NCBI GenBank assembly: GCA_016719855.1
Contig: JADJYH010000042.1
Coordinates: 12,783-76,782, forward strand
Reading direction: 5' to 3'
Length of the DNA stretch: 64,000 bases
Origin: Saprospiraceae bacterium
Lineage (GTDB): Bacteria > Bacteroidota > Bacteroidia > Chitinophagales > Saprospiraceae
Below are positions 40,086 to 49,984 of this stretch, in pieces. The notes below the pieces were generated by a model. It did no database searches. It was not told where the DNA came from and saw nothing but the letters and a program-made list of their open reading frames with translations. The translations under genes and the position numbers were made by a program. Position 1 is the stretch's first letter, and each line of letters starts with the position of its first letter.

Positions 40086-42634
40086 ATGAACGACAAGAAA
40101 TTTTCAAACAAAGTCAAAAAAGATAATCTCTGCCAGCCGTGACGAAGCGCTACGGTTGGGGCAGGATTTTATCGGAACGGAGCACCTGCTGCTCGGGCTG
40201 ATTCGGGAGGCTGACACACTCGCCTTCAAGACGCTTGATTCGCTGGATGTTGACCCTGTAGAGTTGCAGCAAATCATCGAGGAGACCGTGCCTAGGCGAC
40301 CTTCTGCCAATTCGACCATTCACATCGGCAACCTGCCGCTCAACAAACAGGCGGAAAAAGTGCTGAAAGTGACCTTCTTGGAAGCGAAAGCTTTTAAGAG
40401 CGAAGAAGTGACGCCTGAGCACCTCGTACTGTCCATCCTGAAGCACAAGGACAACCCTGCTTCCCGCATCCTGAACCATTTCGATATTGATTACGAAATC
40501 TTCCGGACGGAACTGGAGTACGTGCGCCAAGAGGAGGGCGCTACCGAAAGCCCCGAAATCTACAATGCAGCGCCGCCGCCCGACGACGATTCGTTCGACG
40601 AGGACGAAAACGCCCGCTACCAGCAGCAACAGCGCAAAGGCCAGCAAAAATCTCGCACCCCGGTGCTCGACAATTTCGGGCGGGACGTGACCCGCCATGC
40701 AGAAGAAGGCAAGCTCGACCCCATCATCGGTCGGGAGAGCGAAATAGAACGGGTATCTCAGATACTCAGCCGCCGCAAAAAGAACAACCCAATCCTCATC
40801 GGCGAACCCGGTGTGGGCAAGACGGCCATCGTGGAGGGTCTCGCACTCCGCATCCACCAGAAAAAAGTGCCACGCACCCTTTTCAACAAGCGTATCGTCA
40901 TGCTCGATATGGCAGCGATGGTGGCAGGCACCAAATACAGGGGCCAGTTCGAGGAGCGCATGAAGGCCATCATGACCGAGTTGGAAAAATCGAGGGACGT
41001 CATGCTGTTTATTGATGAAATCCATACAATCGTGGGCGCCGGTGGCGCAACGGGGTCCCTGGATGCCTCCAACATCTTCAAGCCTGCACTTGCCCGTGGC
41101 GAGTTACAGTGCATTGGCGCCTCTACGCTCGACGAGTATCGCCAGTACATCGAAAAGGATGGTGCACTCGACCGCCGCTTTCAGCGGGTTTTGGTGGAGC
41201 CGCCTTCGGCAGACGACACCATCCATATCTTGTTGAATATCCGTGATAAATATGAGGAGTTCCACAACGTGGTTTACTCCGACGAAGCCATCAAGGCCTG
41301 CGTCCGCCTCAGCGACCGTTATATGAGCGACCGCTTTTTGCCAGACAAGGCCATAGACGTGCTGGACGAAGTGGGAGCAAGGGTGCATTTGAAAAACATC
41401 CATGTACCTAAGCATATCGAAGAGTACGAAAAGAAAATAGAGCAAATCAAGGAGCAAAAGAACCTTGCTGTAAAGAACCAGCAGTACGAGAAGGCAGCCG
41501 ACCTGCGCGACGAGGAGAGCAAACTGCTCCGCCAACTCGATTTTGCCAAGATGCAATGGGAGGAAGAAAGCAAGACCAAGCGCTACCCCGTTGATGAGGA
41601 AGACATTGCAGAGGTAGTGTCCATGATGACGGGCATACCAGTACGCCGGGTGGCCCAGAGCGAGAGCAAGAAGCTCGTGAACATGGCCGATGACATCACC
41701 AAGATGATTATTGGACAGGACGAAGCAGTCAAGAAAATTGTCAAAGCGATTCAGCGCAACCGGGTAGGGTTGAAAGATCCGAAAAAGCCCATTGGCTCGT
41801 TCATTTTTCCTTGGCCCTACGGGTGTTGGAAAAACGGAGCTTGCGAAGTCGCTGGCACGATACCTTTTTGACTCCGATGATGCGCTCGTTCGGATTGACA
41901 TGAGCGAGTACATGGAGAAATTCTCCATCAGCCGCCTCGTTGGTGCGCCTCCGGGCTATGTGGGCTATGAAGAAGGCGGGCAATTGACCGAAAAAGTGCG
42001 CCGCAAGCCCTATTCCGTGGTTTTGTTGGACGAAATCGAAAAGGCCCACCCTGACGTTTACAATATCCTGCTGCAAGTACTTGACGACGGCCAACTGACC
42101 GACAGTCTCGGCAGGAAAGTGGATTTTAAAAACACCATCATCATCATGACCTCCAATATCGGTGTGAGGCAGTTGAAAGATTTTGGACAAGGGGTAGGTT
42201 TTGCTACTAAATCACGGGTAGAGGCCGCTGAGGACAACGCCAAAACGGTAATTCGTGATGCCTTGAAAAAGACCTTCTCCCCAGAGTTCCTCAACCGTAT
42301 TGACGACGTGGTCATTTTCAACAGCTTGCAGCGGGAGGAGATTTTCAAAATCATTGATATCTCGTTGAAGCAGGTGTACAAAAGGTTGGAGTCGTTGGGC
42401 TACCAGCTTACCCTAACGGAGGCTGCAAAGAGTTTTGTGGCGGAGAAAGGCTTCGACCCACAGTTTGGGGCAAGGCCGCTTAACCGGGCAATACAGAAAT
42501 ACATCGAAGACCCACTGGCGGAGTTCCTGCTAAACGAGAACCCTGCGGAAGGCTCCATCCTCGAAGCCACACTTAACGAAGACAGCTCAGGATTGATTAT
42601 TACACTGGCGAAAGCAGTTAAAACCGACGCATAA
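40086..42634 (+). CDS. clpC: ATP-dependent Clp protease ATP-binding subunit ClpC (two frameshifts)
   Basis: ClpC is the hexameric AAA+ unfoldase that feeds ClpP and disaggregates proteins. I start it at ATG 40086 (NDKKFSNKVKK), because the expected ClpC start IISASRDEALRLGQDFIGTE continues in a frame shifted by one extra base in the A-run 40116-40121. The D1 motif is NPILIGEPGVGKTAIVEGLA, then LFIDEIHTIVGAGG. The UVR segment is QYEKAADLRDEESKLL. A second extra base (T-run 41804-41808) precedes the D2 Walker A: restored reading is FLGPTGVGKTELAKSL. RPLNRAIQKYIEDPLAEFLL is near the C-terminus. Corrected length is about 849 aa. A terminator follows at 42677. Confidence 0.95.
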
Positions 42635-42907
42635 CGTGAGGAAACCTGCTTTTTTCTAGCTTATTTGATAAATATCCGGCCAATGTTCAACTGGTAGTTG
42701 GGCATTGGCCGTTTGTTTTCTACGTTTGTGATGGAAAATTTCAGAAAGTAGCAGTATTCTGGGTATTCAATTGAAGCTGAGGCGCAACGACTGAACGAAA
42801 GCAAAAGAATTAACGTAGCACAAAAGAATTTTTGGAAGCTGGCCAAGGCGAAAACCCGGGTCAATTTCTGAAGCAACCATATAATTTTTAACAAAATCCA
42901 TTTTCAT
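42635..42907 (+). terminator. clpC terminator region
   Basis: At 42677-42711 the stem CGGCCAATG / CATTGGCCG, with an inner CAACT/AGTTG pair, is followed by TTTGTTTTC. The minus-strand frame across this gap is not gene-like. Confidence 0.75.
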
Positions 42908-43498
42908 TTGGCAAAAGGACATTTTAACCGCAACTTCTCAAGGCCGCCAGAGCCTAAGTTTCGCATCAATGAGCAAATTCGGATACCCGAAATCCGCCTC
43001 GTGGGTGAAAACTTGGAAGAGGTCAGCACCATCGTAGGCGAAACAATAGAACCAGGCTCCATCGTACCAACCAGAAAAGCCTTGTTTTGGGCCGATAAAG
43101 CCCAACTCGACCTCATCGAAATCTCTCCAAATGCTGCTCCACCCGTGTGCAGGCTCACCGACTTCAACAAATACCTTTACGAGAAAAAACGGAAGGAAAA
43201 GGAGATGAAGGCCAAGGCCGCTAAGACGGTGTTGAAGGAAATCCGCTTCGGCCCCAACACGGACGACCACGACTTTGAGTTCAAGACCAAACATGCCAAG
43301 AACTTCTTGGAAGAAAGTGCCAAGGTCAAGGCGTACGTACACTTCTTTGGCCGTACCATCGTGTTCAAAGACCGTGGCCGTGACCTCTTGGAGCGCTTCG
43401 TGAAGGAGCTGGAAGAAGTCGGCACACCTGAAGCCCCCATCAAATTGGAGGGCAAGCGGATGATTGTGGTGCTGACACCGAAGAAAAAGAAGGCCTGA
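42908..43498 (+). CDS. infC: Translation initiation factor IF-3, non-AUG start
   Basis: IF-3 keeps ribosomal subunits apart and checks start codon choice. The frame opens with TTG at 42908 (TTG GCA AAA GGA CAT) and no ATG gives a family-like start. Rare start codons are typical of infC, where IF-3 represses its own translation. The N-domain has FRINEQIRIPEIRLVGENLE and the C-domain has EIRFGPNTDDHDFEFKTKHA and VHFFGRTIVFKDRG. Length is 196 aa. The normal operon order infC-rpmI-rplT is kept, although a promoter-like sequence precedes rpmI. Confidence 0.95.
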   Translation: MAKGHFNRNFSRPPEPKFRINEQIRIPEIRLVGENLEEVSTIVGETIEPGSIVPTRKALFWADKAQLDLIEISPNAAPPVCRLTDFNKYLYEKKRKEKEMKAKAAKTVLKEIRFGPNTDDHDFEFKTKHAKNFLEESAKVKAYVHFFGRTIVFKDRGRDLLERFVKELEEVGTPEAPIKLEGKRMIVVLTPKKKKA

Positions 43499-43550
43499 GC
43501 AAACTTTGCCGAAATAGTCCGTTCAAACTGTTTTTTATATTACCGTTCAC

Positions 43551-43582
43551 TTGGAAATAACCAATGGAGTTGCTTACCTTTG
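43551..43582 (+). promoter_or_regulatory. Internal promoter before rpmI
   Basis: TTG at 43551-43553 and the exact -7 box TACCTTTG at 43575-43582 lie 21 bp apart, about 28 bp before the rpmI ATG. Confidence 0.65.
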
Positions 43583-43609
43583 CGCTCCTTTTAACACAAA
43601 ACGTTCATT

Positions 43610-43807
43610 ATGCCTAAGATGAAGTCTCATTCCGGCTCTAAGAAGCGCTTCTCTGTGACCGGCTCCGGCAAGGTCAAGCGTGGCCACGCCAACACCTCAC
43701 ACAGGTTTTGGGGTAAAAGCGCAAAAGCCAAGCTGCGCCATGCTGGCACCACGGTAGTGGATGCATCAGAAGAGTCCCGTATCAAGCGCTTGCTTGCAGT
43801 CGGATAA
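43610..43807 (+). CDS. rpmI: 50S ribosomal protein L35
   Basis: This 65-aa basic protein has the L35 signature MPKMKSHSGSKKRFSVTGSG at its start and the lysine/arginine-rich body KVKRGHANTSHRFWGKSAKA. It binds 23S rRNA. It lies 111 bp after infC and 85 bp before rplT. Confidence 0.97.
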   Translation: MPKMKSHSGSKKRFSVTGSGKVKRGHANTSHRFWGKSAKAKLRHAGTTVVDASEESRIKRLLAVG

Positions 43808-43892
43808 ACAAACAGATTTTTTAACGAGAGTCCAGGCTGCAAGTATTCACGCCACGGCGTGTTTCCCTGAGCTGTACTAAAAATTCGAAATT

Positions 43893-44238
43893 ATGCCTCG
43901 TTCAGTCAATGCGGTAGCGTCCCGTGCAAGACGCAAAAAAATCCTGAAGGCAGCCAAAGGCTACTTCGGCAGAAGAAAAAACGTCATCAGCGTTGCCAAA
44001 AACGCAGTTGACAAAGCAATGGGCTACGCTTTCGTAGGCCGCAAGTTGAAAAAGCGGGCTTACCGCCAATTGTGGATTGCCCGTATCAATGCGGGTGCCC
44101 GCATCAACGGCACAACCTATTCCAGGTTGATGCACAAGCTTTCTGCCAACAAAATTGACCTCAACCGGAAATCGCTCGCAGACCTTGCGCTAAACCACCC
44201 TGACTCGTTCAAGGCGGTTGTCAGTGCTGCGAAAATAG
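43893..44238 (+). CDS. rplT: 50S ribosomal protein L20 (frameshift at the last codons)
   Basis: L20 is an early assembly protein of the large subunit. It starts MPRSVNAVASRARRKKILKA and contains GYFGRRKNVISVAKNAVDKA and RLMHKLSANKIDLNRKSLAD. As sequenced, the frame runs past the normal end through the downstream terminator to 44354, adding about 39 residues. Removing one A in GCGAAAATAG (44232-44235) gives AAK then TAG at 44236-44238, a normal length of 114 aa. I take the extension as a one-base artefact. Confidence 0.93.
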
Positions 44239-44262
44239 TTTTTTCGGCACCCAATGCAATGC

Positions 44263-44301
44263 AAAGGGGAATCAACGGTGCCGCCGTTGGTTCCCCTTTT
44301 T
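44263..44301 (+). terminator. infC-rpmI-rplT terminator
   Basis: The stem AAAGGGGAATCAACGG / CCGTTGGTTCCCCTTTTT has a short GC-rich loop and a T-tail, 25 bp after the corrected rplT stop. Confidence 0.88.
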
Positions 44302-44426
44302 CTTGTCAACAGTTTGATCCGATTTTACAGATTTCATTAATGGCCACTACCTGATGAGTATCTGTTTCGGATTGATGGTTGATATTCTTCATTTTGGATG
44401 GAGAAAACCGGTGTAGAATAAACGGC

Positions 44427-44478
44427 CCAAAAGCGAAGGGGGAACATGGCGTGTGCCGTGTTCCCCCTTCGCTTTTGG
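44427..44478. repeat. 20-bp perfect stem hairpin between rplT and secDF
   Basis: CCAAAAGCGAAGGGGGAACA pairs perfectly with its complement ending at 44478, around a loop with an inner GGC/GCC pair. No T-run adjoins on either strand, so it is not a standard terminator. It may be a processing or protective structure. Confidence 0.8.
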
Positions 44479-44481
44479 CAA

Positions 44482-44507
44482 AAAAAAGCCTGAACTTACT
44501 TCAGGCG
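44482..44507 (-). terminator. Second minus-strand terminator past secDF
   Basis: GCCTGAA-cttac-TTCAGGC, which on the minus strand is followed by eight T. It backs up the terminator at 44591. Confidence 0.7.
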
Positions 44508-44590
44508 ATTTTGACAATTCTTACAATTATTAACCAAAACTTACGTAGTTCACATTAGCCAACTACCATGCCAAAATTGAAAAATCATTT

Positions 44591-44628
44591 CAAAAAAAAT
44601 CCCTTCGCACAGAACTACTGGCGAAGGG
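44591..44628 (-). terminator. secDF terminator
   Basis: CCCTTCGC (44601-44608) / GCGAAGGG (44621-44628); on the minus strand the stem is followed by a run of eight T after one A. It lies 30 bp after the secDF stop. Confidence 0.88.
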
Positions 44629-44658
44629 ACTTTAATTTTTACGCTAAGAGCTTGATTG

Positions 44659-47600
44659 TCAAGCTTTTGATTTTGCTCTAGTAAAAGATTTTTTGTCATC
44701 CTTACCATCTCCTACTACCGGACGATTAGGGATACGAATGTCCCCTTTTGCCAAGTCCGCCATCACGGGTGATGCGATGAAGATGGAGGAGTAGGTACCG
44801 ACAACGATACCAACCACCAGTGCGAAGGCAAAGCCTTTGATGCTGCCACTACCGAATACCCATAGAATAAGCACCGTGAACAAGGTGGTCATGGATGTGA
44901 GCAATGTCCGGCTCATTGTACTATTGATGGATTTATTGATGAGGGTATAGGTATTCATCTCCGGGTACTTGGACACATTCTCCCTGATACGGTCATAAAC
45001 TATCACCGTATCGTTCACAGAGTAACCTATGATGGTCAGGATAGCAGCGATGAATGCTTGGTCAATTTCCATCGGGAAGGGCAGAATACCATGCAACAGA
45101 GAGAACAGCGATACCACCACTAAAGCGTCGTGGGCCGTTGCGATGACTGCACCAAGACTGTACTGCCATTTGTTGAAACGAACCAAGATGTAAAGGAAGA
45201 TGCCCAACAAGCCGAAGACAATGGCTTTCCATGCGCTGTTCCGAAGGTCGTCGGCAACGGTTGGCCCCACCTTGCTGAAAGAGATGACATGCGTGCCCTT
45301 GCCATCTGGACTTTTGAAATCTTCCAAACTTGCGCCACCGGCCAAGCTTCCCAAGCCTTCGTGCAATTTGGCTATTACTTGTTCCTGCACATTTTCACCC
45401 TCTTCTTTCACCATATAGTCGGTGAGGATGTTGTACGTGTTTTCGGTGTCAACTGCTTTCACAATAGGCGTCTTACCAAACGGTGCAGTTAATGCTTGCC
45501 GTATGGCTTCTGTTTCGGTTGGTTTGTCAAACACTACGTTGTAGGAAAATCCTCCTTTGAAGTCTACACCGAGGTCAAAGCCCCTTGTGAAGAAAGAAAC
45601 AATGCCAAGCACCGTGATTGTAATGGAGACGCCGTAGAAAAGTTTACGCTTACCCATCCAATCCACGTTCAGGTTGGCCAAGGCATTCTTAGTTGGCTCT
45701 GTCAGAATGTGAGGTTTTTGCCTTTGCCTACCCACCACTCAATTATCAAGCGGCTAACCAAAACGGCTGTGAAGAATGTGAAAATAATACCCCAAATCAG
45801 GATGACCGCAAACCCTTTGATAGGGCCAAGTCCGAAAACGGCAAGGATGATAGCGGTGAGCAACGTGGTCAAGTTGCCGTCAATGATGGCAGAATAGGAG
45901 TGCCTGTAACCCTCCCTGATGCTGACTGCAAGCGATTTGCCCTCTCGTAGTTCCTCCCTAATCCGCTCAAAAATGATGACGTTTGCATCCACTGCCATAC
46001 CGATCGTAAGCACGATACCTGCAATGCCTGGAAGGGTTAACACTGTGCCGATGGAAGACACGGTGCCAAGCAAAAATACCACGTTGAGGAAAAGAACGAT
46101 GATGGAAATAACCCCTGCGCTACCGTAATAAAATAACATGAACGCAAGTACAAGTAGGAAGCCGCCAAAAAGCGCTTTCATACTTGTATCAATGTTTTCC
46201 TTCCCAAGTGACGGGCCAACGAGTGACTCCTGGATAATTTTAGTTCCCGCAGGCAGCTTCCCTATCTCAAGGATGCTGGCAATGTCGTTGGCTTCTTCGA
46301 GTGAAAAACTGCCCGTGATTTCCGAAGAACCGCTGAGAATCGGGTTCTGTACACTTGGCGCAGAAACCACGCCGCTGTCCAACACGATTGCGATTTCACG
46401 GTTGCCATCTGTGGCGGCCTTTTGGGTCATTGCGCCCCAAATACGCGCACCTTCTGGATTCATTCGAAGACTGATGGCCAATTCGCCAGTGGTTGGGTTA
46501 GGGCTGGCAGAAGCGTCAGTTACATGGTCGCCTTCAAGTGGAGCAGTGTTTTTGCCCGGTTCTTTTTTGATGGCGTAGAGTTCGTAAATATCTTTGGTAG
46601 CAACGCCCTCTTCGTCCTTTGCTGGCTTGCGTGACCACAGGAAGGTAACATCCGATGGGAACAAGTCCCTGATGCCGGGCTTGGTGAGCATGGCAATCAC
46701 ATCGTCCCGTTTGTTCTTTTCAGCCTGACCCATTACGGCATAGCCACGGGTACCATTGTTTGGTGTAAAAATATCAAACAAAGGGCCGCTCGTAGCGTCA
46801 AGGTTAACCTTGCTTGTATCCTCTTTTTGAGCAAGCTTGGTTGAGTCAACGATAATGTTGCCACTGGAATCACGTAGAACGCTGTCCTGGGATGGGGCAT
46901 CAACTTCGCCAGCATCCATTTTCCCCAACCTGTCGTTTGCGGAAGCAAAGCGTGAACCAATGTCGCTGTCGGTGATGCGGTAAACGTTCCAGAACTCAAG
47001 CTTGGCTGCACTTTGAAGGAAGGTACGGGCGCGCTGCGGGTTCTCGATACCAGGTAGCTCCACGAGGATGAGGTCACGACCCTTGTCGAGCGAAACCGTT
47101 GGGCCAACCACGCCGAGCTTGTCAATACGCTGCTTGAGCATCTCGTAGGTACGGCCAACCGTCAAGTCAGCTTCACGGCGAAGGAGGGCAACCACCTGCG
47201 CATCGGAAGAACTTGCATTGATTTCGTTTTTAAGCGATTCGTTGCGCTTGAAAATAGTGCTCAGCTGTTTGCCACCCGAAGTTTCCTTCCAAGCCTGTGC
47301 AAACAGAGAAATATAATCAGATTGAGTGTTTTGTTGAAGCTGGGTGGCACGGGTCAGTGCATCTTCCACCGATTTGTCGGTAGTATTACCAGCCATCGCA
47401 CGTATGAAGTCGCGCAGGTCAACTTGCAGCAAAACGCTCATGCCGCCTTTCAGGTCAAGGCCAAAGCCAAGCTGTGAGCCTTTCAACTCCTGATAGGTAT
47501 AGGACTTGAGCAACGGAATCTTGAAAATTGTTTCGCTGGAAATGGAGTCCAGGTAGCTGGCTCGTTGTAGCCTGTAACAAACTGTGCCCTCGCCATCCGT

Positions 47601-47729
47601 GCATTTCGAAGCGGCATAATTGTCCGCCTTTTTCTCCACCCTCCAAGTGGGAATCATGAACGCAAATTGAATAACGGAGACCACGGCAAAGGCCGCGAGA
47701 AAGAACTTAATGAAACCTTTTCCTTGCAT
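44659..47729 (-). CDS. secDF: Protein translocase SecDF (fusion, apparently split by a frameshift)
   Basis: SecDF uses the proton gradient to drive late steps of Sec export. The SecD part (about 675 aa) begins with a membrane segment (IKFFLAAFAVVSVIQFAFM), has the P1 region start LGFGLDLKGGMSVLLQVDLR, and ends with a five- or six-helix RND block (VISIIVLFLNVVFLLGTVSS, GIVLTIGMAVDANVIIFERI). The SecF part has LGVDFKGGFSYNVVFD and IGYSVNDTVIVYDRIRE. The two frames overlap by 37 bp. Adding one T at about 45706-45708 makes the continuous reading NLTFLTEPTKNALANLNVDW, as in fused Bacteroidota SecDF (about 1020 aa). A real gene fission cannot be excluded. Two terminators follow. Confidence 0.93.
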
Positions 47730-48310
47730 GACAAGCGATTTTTTTAGCTGTGATACTTGGGGAACTGCCGTTCAGCTTCCAGAAAGGCCTATTTTCAGGC
47801 ACCTTCCGATGCAAACCCGGCATGTTGCTTGACCCAAATTCACATTTTTCGAGTGGTAAAACCTCGTAGAAAGTGTTGGTGTATGATTATTAAAGGCTTA
47901 TAAATCAATAATTTATACAGACAAATTACAAATTTTTAAACCCCTTCCGAAAAAACTGCGCAAATATACGCCTTTTACTCAATTAGCTTGGTTTTGTTTC
48001 ACCCACTTGGAGGTAAGTGGTTCGTCATTTTGGGCTATTTTGAATCAATGACAAAAAAGCCGCTATTTCACTGCATCAAGCAACAGAACGATGATAGGAT
48101 AATCCTCGAAACCATCTATTACATCTCGTTCCTCGAAGTCGCAGAAAGTGACGTTCACAAAAAAAATCGTCTTGATGACGCAAGTCATTCTGTCCAGTTT
48201 TTGATGAACCCTGAAAATCATACCTTTGCCTAAGCTACATAAAACAACGCTGTCCGGTGGATGCAACATGCAGATAAAGGGCAGCATAACACTTCTAAAT
48301 CAATAGAATC
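47730..48310. promoter_or_regulatory. Divergent intergenic region with kbp promoter and Crp/Fnr-like palindrome
   Basis: At 48221-48228 lies the -7 box TACCTTTG, with TTG at 48201-48203 (17-bp spacing), about 80 bp before the kbp ATG. Upstream, centred at 48181, is the palindrome ATGAC-GCAA-GTCAT (48175-48188), about 53 bp before the expected start point. That suits an activator of the Crp/Fnr family. A short frame at 47988-48233 has no clear gene features. Confidence 0.55.
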
Positions 48311-48817
48311 ATGGGACTTTTTTCTTTCTTGAAAAACGCAGGCACAGCCCTTTTTGGTGGAAAAAAAGCAGAGGCCAAACCTACTGCCCCTGCTCCTACA
48401 AGTGCACTCGACCAACTCGAAAACGCACAATTGGCCATGCGCCTCACCAACCATGTGACCTCGCTCGGCTTGAAAGTGGAAAACCTCAACATTGTGGTGG
48501 ATGACGACAAGGCCACCATCACGGGCATGGCAGCCAGCCAGTCCGAAAAGGAAAAAGTCATACTTGCCGTGGGCAACGTGGCTGGAATCGCCAGTGTTGA
48601 CGACTGGATGACGGTGGCAGTTGCTCCAGAGGTTGCTCCAGAACCAGAGGCAGTTTTCTACACCGTAGAAAAAGGTGACACGCTTTCCAAAATCGCCAAG
48701 GAACACTACGGCAACGCCAACAAGTACCCGACCATCTTCGAGGCAAACAAGCCGATGCTGAAGGACGTGGACAAGATTTACCCAGGCCAGGTGCTTCGCA
48801 TCCCGCCTATCGCCTGA
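48311..48817 (+). CDS. kbp: BON and LysM domain protein, Kbp/YgaU-like
   Basis: This 168-aa protein has the Kbp architecture. It starts MGLFSFLKNAGTALFGGKKA, has a linker, a BON domain at about residues 40-105 (LTNHVTSLGLKVENLNIVVD, NVAGIASVDDWMTV), and a LysM domain at 115-165 (FYTVEKGDTLSKIAKEHYGN, IYPGQVLRIPPI). The E. coli homologue binds potassium and changes shape on binding. There is no signal peptide, so it is probably cytoplasmic. A Crp/Fnr-like palindrome upstream suggests control by oxygen or energy state. It converges on the dehydrogenase gene. Confidence 0.88.
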   Translation: MGLFSFLKNAGTALFGGKKAEAKPTAPAPTSALDQLENAQLAMRLTNHVTSLGLKVENLNIVVDDDKATITGMAASQSEKEKVILAVGNVAGIASVDDWMTVAVAPEVAPEPEAVFYTVEKGDTLSKIAKEHYGNANKYPTIFEANKPMLKDVDKIYPGQVLRIPPIA

Positions 48818-48822
48818 CGGTA

Positions 48823-48898
48823 AAATTGGAAATTGAGAAATTGAGAAATTGGGTTCAAACAGTCGATTGCCATCAATTTCAAAACCTCTCAATTTACC
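48823..48898. repeat. Echo hairpin between convergent kbp and dehydrogenase genes
   Basis: The left arm (48823-48852) repeats AAATTGGAAATTGAGAAATT. The right arm (48873-48898) repeats the complement (CAATTTCAAAACCTCTCAAT). The right arm includes the last codons and stop of the dehydrogenase gene. Confidence 0.75.
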
Positions 48899-49856
48899 AA
48901 CTCAACCACATTCCTCGGCGCACCTGCCAAAAACGCCCGCACATTTTCCGCTGATTCCTCAATCAACCGCTGCCTCGCCTCGTGAGTTGCCCAAGCGTTG
49001 TGCGGGGTGACGATGCAGTTGGGCAAGCCCAGCAACGGACTACCGCTCTTTGGCGGTTCTTCCGACAGCACATCCAAGCCAGCAGCGGCGATTGTTCCGT
49101 TTTCCAATGCAGCTTTCAAGTCGGCCTCCATTACCAACCCGCCCCGCCCGGTGTTGATGAGCAGCGCAGTCCCTTTCATTTGCGCCAGCGAAATGCTGTT
49201 TATAATCCCTTGGTTATCAGCAGTCAATGGCGCATGAAGGCTCAACACGTCGCTTTGCGCCAGCAATTTTTCAAAAGAAACAAAGTCAACGCCAGCACGG
49301 CGGTCACGCTCCGGGTGCTTGTGGTGCGCCACCACCCTCATGCCGAAGGCCAGTGCGATGTCGGCCACTCGCTGCCCGATTTGCCCAAAGCCGTAAATGC
49401 CCATCGTCTTGCCCGCCAGTTCCGTGAGCGGTGACTGCGTGTAGCTCCAATCGGGCGAAGCTGTCCAACCTCCATCGGCGGTGTGTTGAGCGTGCTTCGC
49501 AACTTGGTTGGTCAGCTCAAGGACGAGGGCGAAAACGTGCTGTGCTGCTGAATTTGCGGCATATCCACGCACGTTGCAAACAGTGATGCCCTGTTTTTGT
49601 GCCGCAGCCACGTCCACCACGTTGTAGCCGGTGGCCAACACGCTGATGCAGCGCAGACGAGGTAGTTGGGCGAGGGTGGAAGCATCCAGCACAGCCTTGT
49701 TCGTCAGCACGATGTCCGCCTCGGCGGCACGTTCGGCCACGAGTTCGGGTGGGGTGCGGGCATGGACGGTAAGCGCCCCGAGTACCGAAACCGTGCTTCC
49801 CAAGAAAGGTCTCCGGGGTTGACTGTATGCCCGTCGAGTACCACGATGTTTTTCAT
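48889..49856 (-). CDS. D-2-hydroxyacid dehydrogenase (frameshifted near the start)
   Basis: This is an NAD-dependent 2-hydroxyacid dehydrogenase of about 322 aa, closest in style to glycerate/hydroxypyruvate reductases. The true start is ATG 49856 (KNIVVLDGHTVNPGDLSWEA); one missing base near 49794 shifts to the main frame (TVSVLGALTVHARTPPEL). The nucleotide-binding loop is MGIYGFGQIGQRVADIALAF. Catalytic residues are Arg in LLINTGRGGLV, Glu in LDVLSEEPP, and His in CIVTPHNAWATHEARQR. The substrate cannot be fixed from sequence. Its 3' end lies in an echo hairpin and its 5' end faces another one. Confidence 0.88.
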
Positions 49857-49858
49857 TT

Positions 49859-49956
49859 TTAGACTTTAGACAAGCGACTTTAGACATTAGAATGAGACAT
49901 CAGAGCGGCCAGTTACCCCATCTAATATCTAAAGTCTCTTGTCTAAAGTCTAAATT
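49859..49956. repeat. Echo hairpin between divergent dehydrogenase and plsC genes
   Basis: The left arm (49859-49891) repeats GACTTTAGACA. The right arm (49921-49956) is its complement (TCTAAAGTCTCTTGTCTAAA). The 33-bp arms match with only two or three mismatches. Flanking genes are divergent, so this structure lies in 5' regions. It starts 3 bp from the dehydrogenase ATG. Confidence 0.82.
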
Positions 49957-49984
49957 ATAAGAGATTTGCGGCTTATTTCAATAA

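Noticed and set aside
40086..42634. clpC as a real pseudogene or as programmed frameshifting
   Set aside because: Both breaks are one-base changes in A- or T-runs in a conserved gene, and many other essential genes show the same kind of lesion; sequence error is the simpler reading.
42661..42894. Minus-strand 77-codon frame between clpC and infC
   Set aside because: It runs through the clpC terminator, starts beside infC, and resembles no protein.
44239..44354. C-terminal extension of ribosomal protein L20
   Set aside because: It translates the transcription terminator and vanishes with one base removed; L20 is normally about 115 aa.
47988..48233. 81-codon plus-strand frame upstream of kbp
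   Set aside because: It overlaps the predicted kbp promoter and activator palindrome, lacks a ribosome binding site and has no recognised family.
48230..48892. Minus-strand frame of 220 codons over kbp
   Set aside because: It overlaps the clear BON-LysM gene, has no family-like motifs, and covers the kbp promoter and repeat hairpin.
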